Assembly (NCBI GenBank): GCA_021792315.1
Contig: JAJYUX010000061.1
Location: 1 to 10,284 of the forward strand
Direction of reading: 5' to 3'
DNA length: 10,284 bases
Origin: an archaeon
Lineage (GTDB): Archaea; Thermoproteota; Nitrososphaeria; Nitrososphaerales; CADDZS01
A program made the position numbers and the translations under genes. The notes beneath the pieces were generated by a model. That model did not search any database. It was not told where the DNA came from and worked only from the letters and a program-made list of their open reading frames with translations. Shown here piece by piece: positions 7,505 through 10,284 of this stretch (its first letter is position 1; each line of letters begins with the position of its first letter).

Positions 7505-7909
7505 CTATTGTGCCGTAACCACGCCCGAATCAGAAAGCTCATTGGCGAAATTCAAAACATAGCTTACGTTTTGTCCCTTGTCGATACTCGCTCCTGTAAT
7601 GATGCACGATGACGATACAGTCGCACCCTTGTCGATAATTGGCAGGTTGCCATTACAGGGAAGTTGATCTACCTCGACGAGGGAAATCATCGCTGAATGT
7701 GGGGTTGCATTGTGGACAGTGAACTTGAATGTGTTCGAAGTGGCATTGAAGCTTTCACCGGTAATAGAGGGTTCTGAATAATTCGGTGCGCCGCAGGAGA
7801 AGCATGAGACGACATTGCTAACAAAAAATACCCCGAGCACTCCTGCTACGGAAGCAAGCAAAATAATCACGCCCGCAGTTACTGAAATCGCACTCTTTCG
7901 CTCATTCAT
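7505..7909 (-). CDS. secreted single-anchor protein with pilin-like N-terminus
   Basis: A 134-residue protein. A short basic start (MNERKSA) precedes a hydrophobic helix at about 8-33, the layout of archaeal type IV pilin-like and other N-anchored proteins. A classic class III signal-peptidase site (basic residue, Ala/Gly-Gly, then hydrophobic) is not clear. The external part (about 36-134) looks like one beta sandwich (NTFKFTVHNATPHSAMISLVEV; VSYVLNFANE) with four Cys (36, 39, 85, 102) that could form two disulfides, and three sequons (N55, N67, N114). A second ATG four bases downstream is out of frame. A TATA-like box sits about 40 bases upstream. A lone pilin-like subunit or small surface protein is the best reading; no assembly ATPase or prepilin peptidase is nearby. 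Confidence 0.7.
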   Translation of the reverse strand: MNERKSAISVTAGVIILLASVAGVLGVFFVSNVVSCFSCGAPNYSEPSITGESFNATSNTFKFTVHNATPHSAMISLVEVDQLPCNGNLPIIDKGATVSSSCIITGASIDKGQNVSYVLNFANELSDSGVVTAQ

Positions 7910-7946
7910 TTTTTGTATAGAAATATCTCCCGGACGCCCCGCAAAT

Positions 7947-7956
7947 CGTTTATGAA
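7947..7956 (-). promoter_or_regulatory. possible TATA box for the pilin-like gene
   Basis: On the minus strand this reads TTCATAAACG, about 40 bases before the ATG at 7909, predicting a leader of about 15 bases. It is placed by position and AT content only. Confidence 0.4.
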
Positions 7957-8089
7957 TCAGTGATACGGAGTAGGAATTCTATACTGCATTTGGTAGGGTA
8001 CTCTTTGTTTTGGGGCTATCAGAAAGTGAAACAGGGCGAAAATTCTAGGTGCACCGAAATCCCCAGAGTCGTGTGTCTATATGAGCGTT

Positions 8090-8119
8090 AATCTTGGGTT
8101 CCGAATCAGCGCCAAGATT
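8090..8119. repeat. 8-bp inverted repeat (hairpin) AATCTTGG/CCAAGATT
   Basis: Perfect arms at 8090-8097 and 8112-8119 with a 14-base loop. It lies about 50 bases before the long inverted repeat and may belong to the same element. There is no T-run, so a terminator is not supported. Confidence 0.4.
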
Positions 8120-8167
8120 CACGAAGCCAATTAGACTTGTGAAAAAAGCGCTCCCTTTGCCGCCTTC

Positions 8168-8403
8168 GCGGATGGATTGATTTCGCCCCGAAAAAGATCG
8201 AATCTACGGAAGCGAATCCATTGAGCGATTGATGGATCGTTTGATTGAATCGATAAACCGAAATCCTCGATCAACAAGTGGGTTCATTCGAATTTGTTGG
8301 TGGATGATATCGATCAATTAATGTAAGAGCGATACATCAATCGAAGGCCAAGGCGTCGCAAAATCGATCAAAAAAATTTGATCTGAATTGAAGATCCATC
8401 CGC
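8168..8403. repeat. imperfect long inverted repeat of about 236 bases
   Basis: Arms pair along one diagonal: GCGGATGGAT 8168-8177 with 8394-8403 (10/10); GATCGA 8196-8201 with 8364-8369 (6/6); CGATTGATGGATCG 8226-8239 with 8330-8343 (13/14); ATCGATA 8249-8255 with 8308-8314 (7/7); CAACAA 8272-8277 with 8294-8299 (6/6). A loop of about 16 bases remains (8278-8293). Summed end coordinates of the pairs stay within 16563-16571, so the symmetry is global. It ends about 20 bases before the TATA box of the AbrB-like gene. Possible identities: decayed MITE-like element, structured RNA, or operator array. Confidence 0.6.
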
Positions 8404-8424
8404 ATTCATGTGGATAATCTATTC

Positions 8425-8431
8425 CTTAAAT
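8425..8431 (+). promoter_or_regulatory. probable TATA box for the AbrB-like gene
   Basis: CTTAAAT is centred about 26 bases before the ATG at 8454, the spacing expected for a leaderless archaeal message. It overlaps the upstream in-frame ATG at 8430, which argues against that start. Confidence 0.45.
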
Positions 8432-8453
8432 GAACTCCATCCCTGCAAGGTAC

Positions 8454-8642
8454 ATGGTTAGATGGAAGGAAGGGTCGAAGGAGTTTACCGTGAGAGTCAT
8501 TTCACATAAGAGTAGGGGATACCATGTAGTAACAATTCCAGGGCCTGTAATGGAAGCATTGGGCGAGCCTGAGAGGGTTACTTTCGAAATCAAGGATAAG
8601 AACAGGGTTGAAATTGAGGCGGTGGAAGAGAACAGAAGTTAG
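8454..8642 (+). CDS. SpoVT/AbrB-like DNA-binding protein
   Basis: A 62-residue protein (70 if the ATG at 8430 is used). After a short basic start (MVRWKEGSKEF), residues about 12-56 follow the AbrB swapped-hairpin pattern: strand TVRVI, RGYHVVTIPGPVMEALGE with the Ile-Pro turn and short helix, then RVTFEIKDKNRVEIEAV as the second pair of strands. Such proteins form dimers that bind AT-rich DNA and often repress their own promoters; many are antitoxins, but no toxin gene follows. The inner ATG is chosen because a TATA-like box lies exactly at leaderless distance. The inverted repeat rich in TGATCGA words directly upstream is a candidate operator region, which is inference. An IS begins 258 bases downstream. 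Confidence 0.65.
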   Translation: MVRWKEGSKEFTVRVISHKSRGYHVVTIPGPVMEALGEPERVTFEIKDKNRVEIEAVEENRS

Positions 8643-8894
8643 TCGATTGCCTGAAGAATCCCTATTGTGAACTTGATCGGCGGTTCTCTGAAGTAGAAGT
8701 GTTGATACAGTTCAAATTCTATTTGTTCACTGTTCGCCAGTAAGGGTCGACTTTGACCACAAGAAAGGAACGAATCGGCTAGTTGTCGTTGAGCTATTGT
8801 GATGAAGAAACGCCTTGCGATTGATTTTCTGTGCGCGCATCAGAAGATATAGTCTTCATCTGAAATTCGTTTTCCAACTGCTCTCTGAATGATT
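8643..8894. other. spacer between AbrB-like gene and IS, no gene recognised
   Basis: No convincing gene. A minus-strand frame from about 8767 to 8639 gives about 42 codons ending FREPPIKFTIGILQAID, but it has no ATG and no Shine-Dalgarno. A plus-strand ATG frame near 8801 is only 16 codons. Confidence 0.4.
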
Positions 8895-8900
8895 GCTAAT
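8895..8900. repeat. target-site duplication, left copy (GCTAAT)
   Basis: GCTAAT directly precedes the left inverted end at 8901 and is repeated directly after the right end at 9937-9942. A 6-bp duplication lies within the range known for IS481-type elements. Confidence 0.85.
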
Positions 8901-8926
8901 TGTAGGGTGACAGAGTTAATGTCCAT
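8901..8926 (+). repeat. IS left terminal inverted repeat
   Basis: Begins TGTAGGGTGACAGAG and ends AATGTCCAT. It differs from the right end at four positions. Bases 8907-8926 form the first copy of a 20-base motif repeated at 8932-8951. Confidence 0.85.
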
Positions 8927-8931
8927 AAAGC

Positions 8932-8951
8932 GTGCCACAGTTGATGTCCAT
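8932..8951 (+). repeat. IS left subterminal repeat (second end-motif copy)
   Basis: GTGCCACAGTTGATGTCCAT resembles the terminal copy at 8907-8926, shifted by exactly 25 bases, and is closer still to the outer right-end copy (18 of 20). It is a likely second transposase-binding site. Confidence 0.65.
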
Positions 8952-8985
8952 CTTTCTTTGACCATGCAGCTACCGACCATGGCGC

Positions 8986-9267
8986 ATGGTCAGAGCAACA
9001 ATCGACACCCGGACAAAAGCGGTTCTTTTCTACGTTGAACGGATAAAGCAAGCAAACGATATCTGCACAAGCTACGACATATCTCGAAGAACGCTCACAA
9101 GATGGGTCGGAGCATACAGGCGCTATGGCACTCAGGGACTTGCACCAAAGAAACCAGGACCAAGACATTCGAAGCATTCGATTGCAGACAAGCTGGAACA
9201 GAAGATCGTAGCGCTCAAAGCAGAGGCATCCTTCTTGGGGAGCCAGGAGAATAAAGCATCAATATGA
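8986..9267 (+). CDS. IS481-like transposase, N-terminal helix-turn-helix fragment (frameshifted)
   Basis: First 93 codons of the transposase. Residues about 10-48 form a helix-turn-helix (TKAVLFYVERI ... YDISRRTLTRWVGAYRRYG). The linker APKKPGPR is typical of IS481/IS3-type transposases, and a second helical DNA-binding region begins near 63. The native frame is lost at the GGGG run 9237-9240, after which the reading (SQENKASI, then stop) is out of phase. In the +1 frame the protein continues LGARRIKHQYDLPCHW, then TVHRVIKRHQML, the expected family continuation. One G too many explains it; the rebuilt protein is about 302 residues, a normal length. Either a mutation, a sequencing error or a +1 recoding site. 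Confidence 0.75.
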   Translation: MVRATIDTRTKAVLFYVERIKQANDICTSYDISRRTLTRWVGAYRRYGTQGLAPKKPGPRHSKHSIADKLEQKIVALKAEASFLGSQENKASI

Positions 9268-9316
9268 TCTGCCATGTCACTGGAGAACAGTCCACCGTGT
9301 CATCAAACGCCACCAG

Positions 9317-9895
9317 ATGCTTGTCAGGATCAAGCCAAAACCTCAGCCTCCGGTGAAACGATTCCAGCGAAAGCATGTTGACTCGATGTGGCAAGGGGAC
9401 TCGTTCCAGTTCCGCATTTCGAGCGTGGGGAAGGTCTATGTCACGGGATTCACAGATGACTGTTCGAGATACCGGATCAAATCAGAAGCTTATCTTCACA
9501 AGGGATCTGATGAAGCAATTGATGCCCTGCACCGCGCTTTGTTCAAGGGTAGAATCCCGAGGGAAGTCTATCTCGACAACGCAAAGCAGTTCACCGCAGC
9601 TGAGTTCAAGGCAGAACTGGCGAAGCATCGCATCAAGCCGATCTATGGCAAGCCGTATCATCCTAGAGGACGCGGAAAGATTGAGAGCTACCACAAGGTC
9701 CTTTACAGGGAGCTCGTAACACAGGTCAGGTTCACTTCTCTTTCGCATTTCAAAAGAGAGCTTCGAAAGTTCGATAGAAAATACAACTTCTGGAGAAAGA
9801 GTCAAGCTCTTGGCTGGAAGACTCCTGCTGAAATCTATAGTGACAAGGCGCTATTCAACAAAGGATCCAAAAACATGGTACGGAGATGGACTTGA
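9317..9895 (+). CDS. IS481-like transposase, DDE (rve) catalytic fragment
   Basis: Catalytic part of the transposase. The true coding frame begins just after the GGGG run near 9240; 9317 is only the first ATG in it. The integrase core is intact: Asp28 in MWQGDSFQF, Asp87 in VYLDNAKQF, and Glu123 in RGKIESYHK (numbered from 9317; about 138, 197 and 233 in the rebuilt protein), giving the D...D-35-E arrangement. DDCSRY after the first Asp and KPYHPRGRGKIE before the Glu are usual for this group. A C-terminal helical part (FKRELRKFDRKYN ... GWKTPAEIY) follows. The enzyme would cut and join the IS ends, but alone this fragment lacks the end-binding domain. The last codons overlap the inner right-end repeat. 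Confidence 0.8.
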   Translation: MLVRIKPKPQPPVKRFQRKHVDSMWQGDSFQFRISSVGKVYVTGFTDDCSRYRIKSEAYLHKGSDEAIDALHRALFKGRIPREVYLDNAKQFTAAEFKAELAKHRIKPIYGKPYHPRGRGKIESYHKVLYRELVTQVRFTSLSHFKRELRKFDRKYNFWRKSQALGWKTPAEIYSDKALFNKGSKNMVRRWT

Positions 9896-9905
9896 ACTCT
9901 GTCAA
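9886..9905 (-). repeat. IS right subterminal repeat (inner end-motif copy)
   Basis: On the minus strand it reads TTGACAGAGTTCAAGTCCAT, 17 of 20 identical to the outer left copy at 8907-8926. It lies 25 bases from the outer right copy and overlaps the transposase stop codon. Confidence 0.65.
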
Positions 9906-9910
9906 CAAAC

Positions 9911-9936
9911 ATGGACATTAATTGTGGCACTCTACA
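9911..9936 (-). repeat. IS right terminal inverted repeat
   Basis: On the minus strand it begins TGTAGAGTGCCACAATTAAT and ends GTCCAT, matching the left end at 22 of 26 positions. It is followed directly by the GCTAAT duplication. Confidence 0.85.
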
Positions 9937-9942
9937 GCTAAT
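9937..9942. repeat. target-site duplication, right copy (GCTAAT)
   Basis: Identical to 8895-8900. Together they define the insertion; removing the IS and one copy joins GAATGATTGCTAAT to CATAATTTTC. Confidence 0.85.
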
Positions 9943-10284
9943 CATAATTTTCAATTTCGGTGCATAAAGCAAATGAACTTAGGGCTTTGAACGATTGTCT
10001 GAAAATGAACCTACATCCATTTGGTTAACATGCTCCACCAGAAATCAATACCTCACCCAAGGACTCCTCGTAGCGGTTCGCCTTTCCTGCACTGTCATTT
10101 GCTTACGCACTCTCCCTTTCTGCCAATGTTTGTGAACTGTGGATGAGACAAGATTGCGTCTTCTCACTTCGAATAAGCCAACTTGTTTGCTTCCCTACAG
10201 CCCCTCCGCCGTGCAACACCTCTCTCAATGGAGAGTCAGCTGCACAGCTTCATCAAAGCTGTTTCGGTACTCCTTTATTGGAGA
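9937..10284. other. terminal stretch, no gene recognised, three small hairpins near the end
   Basis: Several frames are open for 30-50 codons on both strands, but none has a start with promoter or Shine-Dalgarno support or a recognisable domain. Near the window end three small inverted repeats follow each other: CTCTC/GAGAG (10222-10226, 10231-10235), ACAGCTT/AAGCTGT (10244-10250, 10256-10262, followed by TTT), and CTCC/GGAG (10270-10273, 10280-10283). They could belong to a structured RNA or to an element that continues past the edge. Confidence 0.4.

Larger units (their letters stand above)
7910..8453. other. long non-coding stretch with nested inverted repeats
   Basis: A stretch of 544 bases with no convincing coding frame. 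From the pilin-like end it holds that gene's promoter, then a small hairpin-forming repeat (8090-8119), a long imperfect inverted repeat (8168-8403) rich in TGATCGA-like words, and the promoter of the second AbrB-like gene. It may encode a structured RNA or serve as a regulatory region. Confidence 0.5.
8901..9936 (+). mobile_element. IS481-like insertion sequence, complete, 1036 bp
   Basis: Bounded by 26-bp inverted ends matching at 22 of 26 positions, both beginning TGTAG, and flanked by a perfect 6-bp direct repeat. The single gene inside encodes an integrase-fold (rve) DDE transposase with N-terminal helix-turn-helix. Ends starting TGT, a length near 1 kb and one transposase fit IS481 as known; IS3 is less likely because no separate orfA/orfB with an A-rich slippery site is seen. 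Each end also carries a second, inner copy of the end motif at a constant 25-bp offset. The perfect target duplication argues for fairly recent insertion, yet the transposase is frameshifted. Confidence 0.88.

Noticed and set aside
8281..8296. GGTTCATTCGAAT resembling a tRNA T-arm
   Set aside because: No acceptor stem, anticodon arm or CCA-end context around it; the match is to a few bases only.
8366..8383. GATCAAA/TTTGATC repeat around an A-run as a terminator
   Set aside because: The stem is AT-rich with 7 pairs and the T-run on the minus strand lies inside the stem and loop rather than after it; better read as part of the motif cluster.
8639..8767. Minus-strand frame of about 42 codons ending FREPPIKFTIGILQAID
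   Set aside because: It looks protein-like by eye but has no ATG, no Shine-Dalgarno and no recognisable domain, and it ends against the AbrB-like stop. Too short to support.
8454..8894. Toxin-antitoxin pair with the AbrB-like gene as antitoxin
   Set aside because: No open frame of toxin size follows or precedes it closely; the downstream spacer has no supported gene.
8896..9177. Minus-strand frame of 93 codons over the IS left end
   Set aside because: Antisense to the transposase helix-turn-helix and across the IS end; Cys/Trp-rich composition typical of a shadow frame.

Overview
The window looks archaeal, most likely a member of Nitrososphaeria (Thaumarchaeota) or a close relative. The support is: a small protein resembling the NitrOD5 (Nitrosopumilus output domain 5) family next to a RAD55/GvpD-like ATPase; TATA boxes placed about 25-40 bases before starts that mostly lack a Shine-Dalgarno, so leaderless or near-leaderless messages; small SpoVT/AbrB-like proteins; and secreted proteins rich in N-glycosylation sequons. 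No rRNA or tRNA gene and no CRISPR array was seen. This placement is inference from gene content and has not been checked by search.

Layout. 1-989: the 3' end of a RecA-superfamily ATPase gene, followed after a short gap by a NitrOD5-like gene; probably one signalling or regulatory operon. 1032-1973 (minus): a double zinc-ribbon protein with a clear TATA box and Shine-Dalgarno. 2136-5099: a large, AT-richer gene for a membrane-anchored, heavily glycosylated surface protein ending in Ig-like/carboxypeptidase-regulatory-like beta domains. 5243-5666 (minus): a VOC (glyoxalase/bleomycin-resistance fold) gene broken by two single-base deletions. 6001-7909: four small orphan genes: a four-helix membrane protein, a probable AbrB-like protein with a TTG start, a two-helix membrane protein and, on the minus strand, a pilin-like single-anchor secreted protein. 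7910-8453: a long non-coding stretch holding an imperfect inverted repeat of about 236 bases, packed with TGATCGA-like words, immediately upstream of a second AbrB-like gene (8454-8642). 8901-9936: a complete 1036-bp IS481-like insertion sequence with 26-bp inverted ends and a 6-bp target duplication; its transposase carries a one-base frameshift. 9937-10284: no gene recognised.

The region reads as an accessory, decaying stretch next to a conserved signalling pair: small orphan secreted or membrane proteins, small DNA-binding proteins, a dead enzyme gene and an IS. No multi-gene system can be demonstrated. The most unusual items are the long nested inverted repeat before the AbrB-like gene (8168-8403), the doubled 25-bp-phased binding-site-like repeats at both IS ends, and the large surface protein.
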